The notes under the pieces were generated by a model that was given only the letters and a program-made list of their open reading frames with translations, searched no databases and was not told the origin of the DNA. A program made the translations under genes and the position numbers. A stretch of 64,000 bases of DNA from Sternotherus odoratus (taxonomy: Eukaryota > Chordata > Testudines > Kinosternidae), in NCBI GenBank assembly GCA_032164245.1, contig JAVMKO010000003.1:6706651-6770650 (forward strand), written 5' to 3'. The number at the start of each line of letters is the position of its first letter. The stretch's first letter is position 1. This document shows, in pieces, positions 46,633 to 58,743 of this stretch.

Positions 46633-47566
46633 GTTACATCAAAGACTATTTTTTAAATTAATTTTACCTTTTAAACCGTTACCAGAATGGGTTTGGTGAT
46701 AGTTCTGTGACCTTCATGTTATAATCGCCCTAGCATATATTTTACAGACCTCCGTATTACCATCTGATAACACACTACACTTTACTTGGTTTTATGGGTT
46801 GTCTCGGGTGAACAATTTGAGAGCTCAGAAAACTAAAATGCGTTTTTAACCTGTAAGCTGACTTCTAACCATCTTCTGTCCCTGCCATTAGAGTAGCGTG
46901 CACTATAATTGGTAAAATACTGAGGTCTAGGGCAGAGAAGTTATAAAATGCATAACATTCTCTTAGTGAAAATGGAAAAATGTGCTTAACAAAACATGAG
47001 GAGTTTTACAGCCTTTCACTGCTTTAAAGTTAATCTCTGAAAAATACTCTAAAAATGAGATTTATTGTCTCAATGTCCGTTTATTTTGAATTTTAAGTAG
47101 TCGGTGAATGAGATTTTGTTTTGATTTACATCTTGCTGAAGATTCAAGAGTGAAAAAGTCATTTCTATCTGAGAGAGAGAAAAAAATCCAATAGCTGCCA
47201 TCCTTGAAATTTCCAAAAGGAGCAGTTTTTAACTCCTACACAACTCAACCAATTTACTTATAACTTTACTGTGCGTTAGGAGTAAGCAGCATAATTTTGG
47301 TGGCAGTACATGGTTTTTCATCCTTAACAAAAGGAATTCAAGTTGCACTTTAACTGAGAAACTCAATGCAGCCTTAAGTAGGAGCTGTCAACAATGTCTC
47401 TACATTGTTCTCTTGGGACCAACTCAGTATCAATATCACATACTCCTCCTGGGTGAAGAAAGTACATTATGGGTTGATAAAAGGCGATCTATTTTCATTC
47501 TTACAGGCCTCCATAGATGAACAATAGATTGGAAAGCGTCTCTGAAAATGGAAGAAAAGCTCTCAA
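46633..47566. other. AT-rich, no recognised feature
   Basis: Nothing assigned in this AT-rich stretch. Confidence 0.4.
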
Positions 47567-47573
47567 TCACTGT

Positions 47574-47883
47574 AAGCCCAAATTAATGGTGTTAATTTTG
47601 CAAATGAATTTTAGTTCTGCAGTTTTTCTTTGAAGTCGGTTTCTAAAGTTTTTTTGTTCAAGTATGGCTACTTTTAAATATGACATAGAATGTCCAGGAA
47701 GACTGAAGTGTTCTTCTACTGGCTTTTGTATGTTACCATTCCTGATGTTCAATTTGTGCCCATTTATTCTTTTAGGTGGAGACCATCCAGTTTGGTCAAT
47801 GTACATGGTAGTGGGGCATTACTGGCACATGATGGCACATATCACATCAGTAGATGTGCAGGTAAAGGACTCCCTGGTGTGGG
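47574..47883 (-). pseudogene. PLE GIY-YIG endonuclease domain remnant
   Basis: Minus-strand codons from 47883 down read FTCTSTDVICAIMCQ, a stop, then CPTTMYIDQTGWS. RINGHKLNIRNGN, PVEEHFSLPGHS and AELKFICKINTINLG follow. This is the C-terminal GIY-YIG-type nuclease of Penelope-like elements: the YIGQTG-like block, RINGH, the EHF....H block and the final ELKFI. One in-frame stop (TAA, just before CPTT), Gly-to-Asp in the YIGQTG-like block (YIDQTG here) and the inversion make it non-functional. In an intact element this domain would cut target DNA. Confidence 0.85.
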
Positions 47884-48210
47884 CTTGAATAGGGAGTGGC
47901 TGACTCATTACAGAAGCAACTTTTCCGCTCCTGGAATTGACACCTTCTCATCAATTATTGGGAGTGGACCACATCCACTCTGATCAAATTGGCCCTGTCA
48001 ACACTGGTTCTCCACTTGTGAGGTAACTTCCTTCTCTTCATGTGTCAGTATAACAGTGCCTGCACCTGTAATTTTCACTCCATGCATCTGAAGAAGTGGG
48101 GGTTTTCCACCCACAAAAGCTTATGCCCAAATAAATCTGTTAGTCTTTAAGGTGCCACCGGACTCCTTGTTGTTTTTGTGGATACAGACTAACATGGCTA
48201 CCCCCCCAAT
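47574..48210 (+). mobile_element. Penelope-like element with 5' inversion
   Basis: The 3' part (about 47877-48210) is plus-oriented. It reads VGLNREWLTHY, then a 3' region with AAGCTTATGCCCAAATAAAT, AAGGTGCCACCGGACTCC and the tail ACAGACTAACATGGCTACCC. The part that should precede it, ending in NTINLG, lies on the opposite strand at 47574-47880. Both parts share GGGCTT at their break, so the copy is inverted with almost no loss. Flanks CAATCACTGT and CAATACTTGT may be a degraded duplication. Confidence 0.8.
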
Positions 48211-48215
48211 ACTTG

Positions 48216-50240
48216 TCTCCTCATAGTGAGGTCTCATATGACTTAAGCCTTCCTTACTTTTACAAAATAATCTAATATATTTAGTAGTAAGAAGTTTTTG
48301 AAAGGAATGATCCTTGCTCACTGTCCGTTAAGCCCTGTGCACATTTATAGCACTGCAGATATAATATAGTATAATGCATTTAAATATTAAACTAAACTAA
48401 AATTATCACAGTAAAAGAACAGAGTGATGTTTTACCCTTACCTTTGTATTCTCTGTTCACTCCGCAACAGGTCTCTCAGGCATTACTGTGTGTTTGGGTA
48501 ATGAGCAAAATGCTAAACAGTGTTTGGTTAAAGGCTAGTGTATCTGATTGTGTCATTCTTCAGTAGATCATACACTAAAGGAAATTCAGTTGTTCGAGAA
48601 AGTACCAGAAAACGGAGAGTCTGAGTCTCATTTACACTAAGGCCACTCTGGCAGTTGAAAGAGGCTTTGAATTGGGATTATATTCACATCCAATTTAAGC
48701 CCCTTTGTGTAACTACATTAGCATAAAGTGGCCACAGAGTAAATGAGAATCAGGACCTGAGTCTTTAGACATAAACATTAAAATCAACCAATGGGCCTGA
48801 CTCTTGACTGCCTTCCACCATGTGGGAGTGATGCAAAACACATTTGACAGCCGATGTAAACTACTACACAAGGTGCAAGGCAGTGGAGAATCAGGCTCAG
48901 CGTTCCTGTTCTAACACTCTCTTTACATCCCTGCAGATACAAAATCCTCCTCCCCACGCTGCTTTCAGCTGTAGCGCTTTCTGATTCACCTAGAACACAG
49001 AGAAAAGCTAATGCAGAGTCCATCTGTGTGAATGGCTGCTAAACTGTGTGAAACAAGCAGGCCTCTCCTGCTACGCGTGGATCTTCTTTCCTATTTTAAG
49101 TGTCTTCATTAACAGCAAACGTCACTGTTTTGATCTCCGATGCATTCTGAATTGTATAAAAGTCTCTGCTGCCTGAACAATAACTCATTTTTGCTGACCA
49201 GTGTCAACCCTGAACAATCCATCGCTCGCGAACGATAGGTCACTCTCACAATAAGCCATCTCAGGAAGAAGTCTGGAACAAGGGGTGGCCTTGCAACAAA
49301 CAACAACTGGCTGCGTAGAGGGAGGGAAATCAAGTTCCAGAGCAGAGACCCTGCCCCCAGTCCTAGAAGTGCTAGCTCCACCAAACCCACTGACCTGAGC
49401 TGCTCTGAGGGCACCAGGCTTTTTCATGCCCCCTCCCTTGGCTAAAAACAGCTACTGAAACAAGGCGTACCTGTATGGCTTATAAATACACACCATCCTG
49501 ACAGCTGCACTTCACATTCAATTTTCCGTGTCATTTAACAACACTGGGACTGTCTCCCCTCTATGGGGTCAGGTCACCTTCTCTTGTCTTTAGAAATGAC
49601 AACCACACGCAAGTGCCTGCTTCATAACACATTCCTACAAACTCCAAATCCTATTTCTCATCCCCCTGTGGAAACCTCTGAACTTTCCCTTCCACGACAA
49701 ACATTCCAGAAGGGAGATCACCGTGATGTACTGCGGGATGATTTTAGCAAACCAGGAAAGACCAGCAGATTTTAAAAGAGAGGAGGAGGAGGAGTGTGAA
49801 TTGAAAAATTATTGGTTAAAGTACATTAATGTGCTGAAAGTGTGCGGGGGGGGGGCGCATTCAGCACATATTTGTGGATTTAAATCAAAGTTTAAGTCTG
49901 CGCTTTGCCTCTAAATTAGCAAACCCCACCACAGGGCACATTCCCCCCAATGTCCTTAGTAAGAGTCTTCTATATATTTTGCTTGCCTAGAAAGGCCTTC
50001 TTCTCACCCAGGTGTGGGAGAGTGTTTTGAGCTACTTCTGTCTAGGTCTATGTGGAGGATACAGTTTTCTGGTTTGGATTCAGTAAAATCTCTCACGGGG
50101 GGGGGGGGGGGAGAGAGAGAATTGTGAGTGATTTTACTAGAAATGCCAACCTGGAAAGTTCCTCCCTTATGAGGCAGCTTGATTGATACGATTGGCAACT
50201 TCCACCTTTTCATGTTTTCTGCGTGCATCTCTCTCTTACT
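48216..50240. other. no recognised feature
   Basis: No repeat or gene assigned. A run of 10 G lies at 49846-49855 and of 15 G at 50097-50111. TATAAATA at about 49.48 kb has no gene attached that I can see. Confidence 0.4.
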
Positions 50241-50350
50241 ACTGTGTCTTCCATTCTATGCATCCGATGAAGTGGGCTATAGCCTACGAAAGCTAATGCT
50301 GTAATAAATTTGTCAGTTTCTAAGGCGCCACAAGTACTCCTGTTCTTTTT
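50241..50350 (+). mobile_element. Penelope-like 3' tail, simple copy
   Basis: ATGCATCCGATGAAGTGGGC, then CCTACGAAAGCTAATGC, TAATAAATTTGTCAG, CTAAGGCGCCACAAGTACTC and CTGTTCTTTTT are those of another turtle-type PLE tail subfamily. It is not folded back and shows no clear duplication. CCGATGA, GAAA and a GC/GC helix III retain the hammerhead-like layout. Confidence 0.7.
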
Positions 50351-53300
50351 ACAATTGGCAAAGGTCGTGCTACTTATTAGCACAGGCATTGCTACAATAT
50401 CTCATTATAATAAATACATTCAAATATGGCTAATACCTCTTCGTCTTGTGAAAAGAAACATCTGACTTGTCCACAGTGGATCACACCACGATCCATAAAA
50501 CCCTATTTGATCTCTGGCAAAGGCTAATGTGTGCTGCTTTAAAAGAAGGCAAAATCGCCTCAACCCCATTCTACACTGAGGGAAAATTCATTCCTAACCC
50601 TTGCAAGCAATCAGCTAAAACCCTTTACAAGGAGATCTAACATTTCATTAGCATGGAAAACTGCAAACGTTAGTGGTCTTAAAAATTATAAACTCCCTTT
50701 CAAAGCTCAGAGGTGAATTCGATAGGTTAACTCTGCTATATGTGAAATAACTGCAGTATTGTAATTCTTGGAAATAAGATTAGTTTTCCTTCTATTTCAA
50801 GCAATAAACACTGAAAAATAGGATACAGACCTCTTAGAAACCTACAAATGTTTTTGCTGCATTGTTTTAGCAGCCACAACTGATCCCCTCAGAAATCACA
50901 AATCTAAGAGTTTAAAGATTTATTCCAAGTTCCTACCTTTTACGGTCATTAAATGAACATTTTAATAAAAGAAGCCAGATAGGCCAAGTCTCATTTCCTC
51001 CAAAGAAAGTTTTCAATGCAACTTACGATCTAGCAAATGTCTTTTCTCAGATAACACAGAAACACTGCACCCTAATTCTGTACATTTACGTGAGGCCGAT
51101 GTCGACATACTACGGTAATGCATGAATTCCCAAACCCAATGGCATAAATTTTAGCTGCTCTTACCCTGATGTCTTCTCTAAGGGAAAACAATTGCTTCAG
51201 ACCCTTCAGAAGCAGCTGCCCAAGATAAAAAAAAAACAAAAACTGGACAAGCTGAGCAGCGATGACTAGCTAGAGGACTTCTGAAGAGTACAGAGAACTG
51301 TACCTAAGTCAGTTGACTTGAAATCTGCACACATCCTATCTTTTCATTCATGAACTATTTGCTTATTTTGTTGCAGCCACCCCAGCGCAAACAAATCATG
51401 TTTAGCAGGACTTTTGGTTATAATTGGCTTAAATTATTGCTACGCTCAACAATCATTTATTGAAATGAGATGGGAGACTTGGCTATACAGGAAGACTTTT
51501 CAATGTAATTGATGCATCTTCCTATGACATTAACATGCTTCACATAAATGAGTAAATGCAAATACTAAAACTATGCTTGATCTCTGATCTTATTTAGCAT
51601 CAGAGGTGGTTTTTATATTAACATTATGCTGCATATAAATGATGAATAGCCATCATGAAGATGTTAATCAGATCGGGGGGGGGGGAGGAGGGAGAAGGAT
51701 TAAGGGACTCAAACCATCTTAGACCCAGAAATAGCTCCCTCTTTTGGTCCTTTTCTATAGCTCACCCTATCAAATGCCACAACATGCAGCAATATTCTGG
51801 CAGAGACTAATTTGTCATATCAAAATAGAACAGTGGTCCATCTAGGCAAGTCCCTTCCCTTTGGCAGTGGCCAAAATTCTTCCATAGAAGATGCAAATGG
51901 AACTAGTCCATAAAGCCATTAGTCCATAAATCCATTCCTTCAGTCCCTCCTCAACCACCATGATGCTTATAAAAAAAATTAGAAACTGATAACAGCTACA
52001 GAGAGGACTATGAGGATTGCTGCTATTTAATTACTTATATTTTAAAAGCAAGCCAACAAACAAAAACCCTTTTTGCTGATTTAGAACCATCAAGTCATGC
52101 AGCGAACAGGACAATTCAACCACATGTTCATATTACTACTACCCTAGCTCTCCTCCCTGTGCTTCCTTCCTATGGTTTGTTACATTCACTTATTGTGTCT
52201 GAAATTAGACTTTTAACTCCTCGGGGCAGGGGCCATGCAACCCTCCAATGCAGATTCTGCATTAGCACAGTTTATTTTGGCGTGTTGCCAAGTTAAGATA
52301 CACTGGTCTGAATCAAGCTTTGTGCCAGTGCAGTGTGTCTAAATTAGGAACTAGATCCAGTGTAACTATATCGGTGTAGATGCATGGGTACCTATTTTCT
52401 TAATGTAGACTGGGCCTATGCTATTTGTTTAGTTTACAGTTTAACTATGTCCCTGCTTTCAGGAACTGTGGGATGAGTATACAGACCTTAGTTCAACTGA
52501 CATGTGTCATTCAACACTAAGTTGGATGCATGGCAAAACTGCAGAAGACTTATACCCAAAATAGAGTGGCTCATGTAGATCCATTAGCATGTATGCCAAA
52601 ACTGCTCCATTTCTCTGGCATAGAGAAGGCGTGAAAGGTTGGGTGACTGAAGCCAAAGAGACGGATAGATTTTCTTTTACAGTGTAATTTCACAGACTAT
52701 GCCTATCCATAATAGCTCTCCCCCCTATTTAAGACTAGTTACGATTTCAGACCATTTATTTTATGTTAATGTGATTTTTCTCTCTATTTCTATTAAATGT
52801 TGTTTAATACAGTTCTTGAGTAAATTACACTGTTTGAGTAAATTCACATTCTCTCTCATGGAAGTGATAAAGTAGAGCTAACAGGTTAGACAATATAGAT
52901 GGACAGGTACCCATAAGATGTGCTCAAGACAATGCTGAGGACCATGGTCAGGAGCCGAGCTTAAGAGGCTTAAAAGTAACATGGGATTGTTTCCCCTAGG
53001 ATATCCTTGGAACAGAAAGAAACCAACTTCAAAACTGCTGGACCTCTGCAGCCACTTATAGTGTTGAAAAGTTCAGGAGAAGAGGAATGTTTTGTAAGTG
53101 CAGAATTAAGAGCTTGTTTTCAGACACAGAGTGGGGATCAAAGCACATAAAACTCTGAAAAGCAAATTCAGTTGTCAACGCTACTGATCTCTTCTACTGA
53201 AACCTTCTTCCTTAGGCCTATAGCATTTAGGCTGCATTTACAGAAACTTTTGTTCTTGCCATTTATCTAGTAACAGTGGAAGTGCTGCTCCAAAGGGGAT

Positions 53301-53497
53301 CTAGACTGCATGTTCATAAATCATCCTTCCTCTGCCATAGTACTTGCATGGTTATTCGTTGGTTGAACTTCATCTGTACTAGACCAATGGTGAGAGAATT
53401 ACTGCAGACAAGGCCTAAATGGAAAATATTTTGACAGATAAAACAAGACCTATCTAGCTACACTAAATCCTACAAGCCCTAACTGTGCTATTAGCTT
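50351..53497. other. mostly unassigned, two old tails
   Basis: A diverged antisense CR1 piece (GTGGTCCATCTAGGC, TTTGGCAGTGGCCA) lies at about 51.82-51.91 kb. An L2-like 3' end (TCGGGGCAGGGGCCATGC) lies at about 52.14-52.26 kb. The remainder of this 3-kb stretch is AT-rich and unnamed. Confidence 0.4.
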
Positions 53498-53528
53498 AAG
53501 AACATAAGAAAGGCCATACTGGGTCAGA
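53498..53528 (-). mobile_element. CR1 LINE tail scrap
   Basis: AAGAACATAAGAAAGGCC and ATACTGGGTCAGAC are the same tail as at 10.8 kb, cut after about 30 bp. Confidence 0.7.
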
Positions 53529-53696
53529 CACAGTTTCTTCTCCCAAGAACAATAACACAGATTCAGAATACTGAGAGAAACTCCCTCTCCAGCGGGTTCA
53601 TTTAAAAGGAACAATGGACTGTTCAGTCTAGATGACAAGCTTTTCCCTGGTCCACACTGGGGGCTGGGTGGGGGGGAGGGGGAAGGAGATAATGAC

Positions 53697-53922
53697 CAAA
53701 GATACACAACTTCAGCTACGGGAATAGCGTAGCTGAAGTCGACATATTTAGCTGCTGCTCCCCCATCAACTCTGCCTGTGCCTCTTGCAACAGTGGAGTT
53801 CTGGAGCCGACGGGAGAGCGCTCGGGGATCGATTTATCACGTCTAGTCTAGACGCGATAAATCAATCCCCGAAAGATCGATTGCTACCCGCTGATCTGGC
53901 GGGTAGTGCAGACCTGGCCTTT
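53697..53922. mobile_element. MITE with two internal hairpins
   Basis: CAACTTCAGCTACG and CGTAGCTGAAGTCG form a hairpin at about 53709-53742. GATCGATTTATCACG and CGCGATAAATCAATC form another at about 53828-53872. The right end is GGGTAGTGCAGACCTGGCC; the left end is worn. The copy at 35974-36042 is the same family in reverse orientation. Confidence 0.65.
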
Positions 53923-55091
53923 GTTGTCTTCTCGGGATGAGGTCAAATTCCCAAACCTGTTGCAATGAATAGGAGACATACAAACTCCACTATTTTTCAC
54001 TGTAGATATTCTAACAACTAAAAATCAATAGCCATAGTAATTATATGTTTCGGTACGCAGACATTTTGTTCTAATCTGGATGGAAATTATAGCTGTCAGG
54101 GAGAAGTAGGTGGTATATTATTGTACCCCGACTAGTTGACCTGAATAGTAATAAGGCTGCATGTCTCTGTAGCAAAGCAATGGAAACCACAAGAAGGATG
54201 AAATCTACTGACTTAAAATGCAGTTCTGGCCAGAACTTAATGCCGTGTAAATTACATTTGCCTCAGCAATCAAATCTCCTTTTCATTACCTCACTGTTAC
54301 CAGACTTTTGAAATAATTGACACGATCACTTGTAATGATTAGGAGAATTTGGTTTTAAAACAGCCAGTCCTGCTTTCTTTCTTTTTGAGTACTTAAATTT
54401 GTCTCGTACATAGGAATCTAAAAGTCTTTCCATTTGTAACGGTGCACTGAAATCCTTACTATAAATAAAATCAAACCAGTTTTAAACACCAAATTATTGA
54501 GAATATTGATAAGTATGTCTGAAATGTACCAAACAACAACTGAAAAATCAGTTTCCTGCTTACTTATCAGCCACGATCAGCGTTCAGGATCATATTTTTT
54601 CTGCGATAGAAGATTATGTCATCGATACCGTCATGGCTACAGGCTAGCTGCTCCTGTCCCATCTATCTGAGCACACCACCTCAAGTGTTAGGGCTTGGTT
54701 ACACTGGCACTTTATAATGCTATAAAGCCTCCAAGAGTGCTGTAACTCCCTACCCGTCCAGACTGGCGAGGCACGTAGAATGCTACAAGTCCACAGTTAT
54801 ACCGGTTCTGGTAATCCTCCCTTCCCCGAGGATGAACAGCTATTGAGTATTCACTGCTCCGTATTATCTCCAGTGTGAATGGGTATTAACACTTCAAGTG
54901 TTTTAAGTGATCTCTGGAGAGGCCCCAAGCCATTTAAGGCAATTGACGGCTCTTCCCTTTGTTTTGAACTCGGCTGGAGGAATGCAGAAGTACATTTTCA
55001 GAGTTTCTCTCTCAAATGGGCAAATAAGCCATGTAAATGTTTACGGAGTGAGCATGTGTGAAAGAGAAAACAAGCAGGCTTTGTATTTCTA

Positions 55092-55228
55092 CCCTGTTTC
55101 CCCGAAAGTAAGACATCCCCTGAAAATAAGACATACTTCCAGTTTTGCCTCTCGCTGTAATATAATGTAATGTAATTTTGGGAGCAAAAATTAATATAAG
55201 ACACTGTCTTATTTTCGGGGAAACACGG
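55092..55228. mobile_element. short Tc1/mariner-like MITE
   Basis: Left CCCTGTTTCCCCGAAAGTAA and right TATTTTCGGGGAAACACGG are terminal inverted repeats. TA at 55090-55091 and 55229-55230 is the duplicated target. It is 137 bp long with internal AAAATAAGAC words. Confidence 0.85.
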
Positions 55229-55304
55229 TAAGGAAATTTGCTGACAGGCTCTCAGCACAACAAAAATCCACTCGTTCTCACCGTTCGCATACACACAATA
55301 TGTT

Positions 55305-55339
55305 CCCCCCCCCCCTCACACACACACACACACACACGG
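55305..55339. repeat. C run and CA microsatellite
   Basis: Eleven C bases are followed by about eleven CA units. Confidence 0.95.
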
Positions 55340-55729
55340 TTGAAAAGCACGTTGCACCCAGCTGAATACTGGGATAGCTGCCCATAAGGCACCACTCCCC
55401 CTGCCGCTGTAAGTGCCACAAATGTGGCCACGCTATACCAGTGGCGGGTCTCAGTGTGGATATGCTATTGCGCTATCCCTATAGCTGTATATGAGGGAAG
55501 GTATAACCAAAACCGCTATAAAGCTGTAAGTGTAACCGAGCTAGGCTGAGTGCCTTTCCTTCTCCTGGAGTGAAAGTCTGAAATTCACACACACTTAGCC
55601 CTACCCTGTGCATCAACCATTCTCACTCCGCAGGAGGTCTGACTGAGTTCTGGCACCTGTAGCTCTTCCCTTCAGGACTCTGTGACCAGTGGGTATCCAG
55701 GGATATCACAGTCTTCTTAAACCAAAGTA

Positions 55730-56195
55730 CAGTAAAACCTCCATTTAACGGACTAATTCGGGCGAGGGGGTGTCCGTTAAATCCAAAAGTCCGTTATTTA
55801 ATTAAAAAAAAAAAACAAAAAACGAGCTGTCGGAGCAGCAGCCCGCTGCCGGGACCCGGGTGGCAGCCGGGAGCCGTCAGCCAGCCCGCCCGGGTCCTGG
55901 CTGCTGGGACTTGGGCGGGAGCCATCAGCCAGCCCGCCCGGGTCCTGGCTGCTGGGACCCGGGCGGCAGCCGGCAGTCAGCTCATACGAGTCCCGGCTCC
56001 CGGGACCCACCAGCCCGCCCGCCTGCTGTTGGGAGCCGGGCGGCAGCCCACCCGCAGCTAGAACCCCGGCGGCAGCAGGGAGCCCGCAGCCAGCCCTAGA
56101 CAAACGGATTTCGGATGCATCAGACTTTCTTAAAAATTTTGTCCGTTGCATCCGAAGTCCGTTAAATCGAGGTCCGTTAAATCGAGGTTTTACTG
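55730..56195. mobile_element. Tc1/mariner-pogo-like non-autonomous transposon, copy 2
   Basis: CAGTAAAACCTCCATTTAAC at the left and TCGAGGTTTTACTG at the right are near-perfect inverted repeats. TA lies at 55728-55729 and 56196-56197. The interior is the same family as 4294-4714, with GGGCGGGAGCC and CAGCCAGCCCGCC units in a different array. There is no transposase. The 117-codon frame is low-complexity. Confidence 0.88.
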
Positions 56196-56197
56196 TA

Positions 56198-58735
56198 GTT
56201 TATTTTAGCAGTAGTGGGAAAAAAAACTTGCAGAGAAAAAGGATTTTCAAATTAACAGTCTGCACAGATCTATCTTACTTAAAACCCTCCCATCCTCTGA
56301 TGTGATCTAGGCATGTTTAGCTTCTCCAGACTCTGCTAGGTTCCCACAAATGACTGCTGCCCTTTTGGATAAAGGGTCCCTTTTAATCCTGCCAGGGTTC
56401 TTTTCATCTTTGGTGTTTGTGGGCCTTTTCTTGTCCTGATCAAAACCAGTTCTGTAGGCTGGCTGGAGAGGAAGCAAAATCAAAGCTAATAGTTCAGACT
56501 TTGTCCTTGAATGCGTTTGCTGAGAGGTGGCTGTCTCGAGCCATTCTTGTCCTTCCTGGCTGTTCTTCCCCGCCCCCTCCTCCCCCGGACAGTTAAACCA
56601 AGATAATAATTCAGAAAATCAAAGCCCAGCATACAGTATTAATTAATTACTAAGGGACCACTCCAAATCTGTCACAAACACCTTAAAACAATTCATAGTA
56701 TTGTATTCCTTACACTAGTGTACTTCAGAGTCAGTGGTGTTACCAGCTACATCAGGAAAACAGAACCCTGAACTCAGGCCTAGACGTGTAAAGAAAACTC
56801 TCAGATCACTTGTAAACAAGCCTCTATTTTAAAATTTTGATATTTACACTTTTTTAAAAGATCATGCAAAACTGCCTCACACTTTTAATATGCCACCTTT
56901 TTTAGACTCTCATGCATGACTTAGTTTTACTTTCCTTGAAACAAAATTATATCAATATTTTAGAAAAATGCCAATCAAGTTCTTCTTAAGCATTACTTTG
57001 CTTCCCATTTCTTTTCACCATGAACAGATTCTCTTTCCGAGACATCTGCAAACATAATAAAATACAATTGACAAAGATTAACCACATTTCTATCTCCATA
57101 TCAGAGGAAACACCTTGGTGCACTGTAGTTTTTAATGACAATTATGTGACACTCAATATCCTGAACCTCATCTGATGAAATGTCACAAGATTAGACCATT
57201 CCCCTCCCCCCCCCAAATATCAAAACTGTAACTTCAAGAATAGACTCTAGAGAAGGTTCTAACACTACATTTCGAGATTGCAACTGCTTTTCCTTGCCAG
57301 CATTCGCCATGGAAAAACTTCATGTGCAAATAGGAATTCAAGCTAAGCCAATTACAATAAGAAATTCTATCCAAAATCTCATTCGACTGGCAGTAGGATT
57401 TTCTGGCTGCAAGATATGCACGTCTGTGGATTTACAACTGTGCCAAGGGAACACATGGATATCACGACGACCCTAACCATGGCTGACAGCAGACGCTTTC
57501 TCGTTCTATTTTCTGCCAGCTTTATGTGTGCCAGAATACTGAATCTGGCAGCTCTCCTTCTTTAACTCCCTGTCTACATGCCCCCCAGCACTGCCTTATC
57601 CCAACTGATGGGCAAATCAGTTCACAGAACACAGGTCTACAGAAACATGCCAGTCTGGGATACCTTAACCAGAACAGGTGCTTATTATTTTCAGGATTTA
57701 AATGATCTGAAGTCATAGCTAATGGCTACTAAACAAGACCTGCCAAGTCTGGCATTCTGCCTTCCTGCCTTCTTGGGAAGTCAGCCTTTATTAGGATTCA
57801 CACTGAATCAAATATCACGAAAACATCTATATGAAGCAATGTCAGAGAACACAGCACAATGCTGCATTGAACAACTGGCCAGAGCAACGCTATTCAGTTC
57901 TGCAAAACGAATACACCACGTTTGATGCGTTACATAAAATATGTCAGCATATTTATGAATGTAACACAGTCGTGTCTGAAAAAAATTAACAGTGAAAAGA
58001 AAATATTTGTGATTTCTTTGGAACAACAGTCACCATATAATCAGGGATTTGTACAGATTTTGATATACAGTCATATGTTTGAACTATGCCTTTCCCCCCT
58101 TGCTTTCTGGAGTGCTGGATAAACCCATACTTTCTACGGTTTAAAATGTGACAAACATGGGAATTTACCCTCCGAAAAATCCTGCATCCTTTTTAATTAG
58201 CCCTATCTAGGCTAGACTCACGCACAGGAATACTTGCCCTGAAAGCACTGAGAAAAGATTACAAAACCGGCAAGGAGGGTAAGGGGAAGCAAAGGACTCA
58301 CAGTAATTCATATTTATATGACACAGAACTTGCACTGGTAGCCAAGCTGTGAGACAGACTAGAACAATTAAAACAAGGATGGGCATTCTGTGTGAGGTTG
58401 GGGGATTGATCATACCACTAGGCTTTACACAGATAATGGATGCAGGAGGCTAAAATCTCTGTTTTGGGAAGCAGAAAAAAAGATGAAAATACCGAGAGAA
58501 AGGAAGTGATGTCACATGAGATGCAGCATTGCCCAGAGGTCTGAGAACAGGGTCGGGAGTCCAGGAACTCACTCCATGTCATTTCTGGCTGGGAAACTGT
58601 TCGTTTGGAGCTCTGCTGCCCTCTCTTTATTAAAAAAACAACCCTTCTGTTCTATGGTGTTTACCGTCCCGCCCACATACTCAACAGGCTAAGAATCTAG
58701 CTCTAGAAGCTAAGCTTTCATTTGAACAAAAAATA
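56198..58735. other. no recognised feature
   Basis: AT-rich, no assigned feature over 2.5 kb. A 60-codon plus-strand frame at 57294 shows no known domain. Confidence 0.4.
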
Positions 58736-58743
58736 TTTTTAAC

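Larger units (their letters stand above)
54691..55543. mobile_element. TIR element with nested mariner-like insertion
   Basis: Left GGGCTTGGTTACACTGGCAC and right AAGCTGTAAGTGTAACCGAG form terminal inverted repeats of about 20 bp. Inner CTTTATAATGCTATAAAG and CGCTATAAAGC words add dyads. The 853-bp stretch includes the small element at 55092-55228 and a CA microsatellite. The flanking duplication is not certain. Confidence 0.6.

Noticed and set aside
49470..49500. TATAAATA as a possible promoter
   Set aside because: No gene, CpG island or exon is recognisable downstream. A single TATA word is expected by chance in AT-rich DNA.
55092..55228. The 137-bp palindromic element as a transcription terminator
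   Set aside because: TA duplications and inverted ends show a mariner-like MITE.
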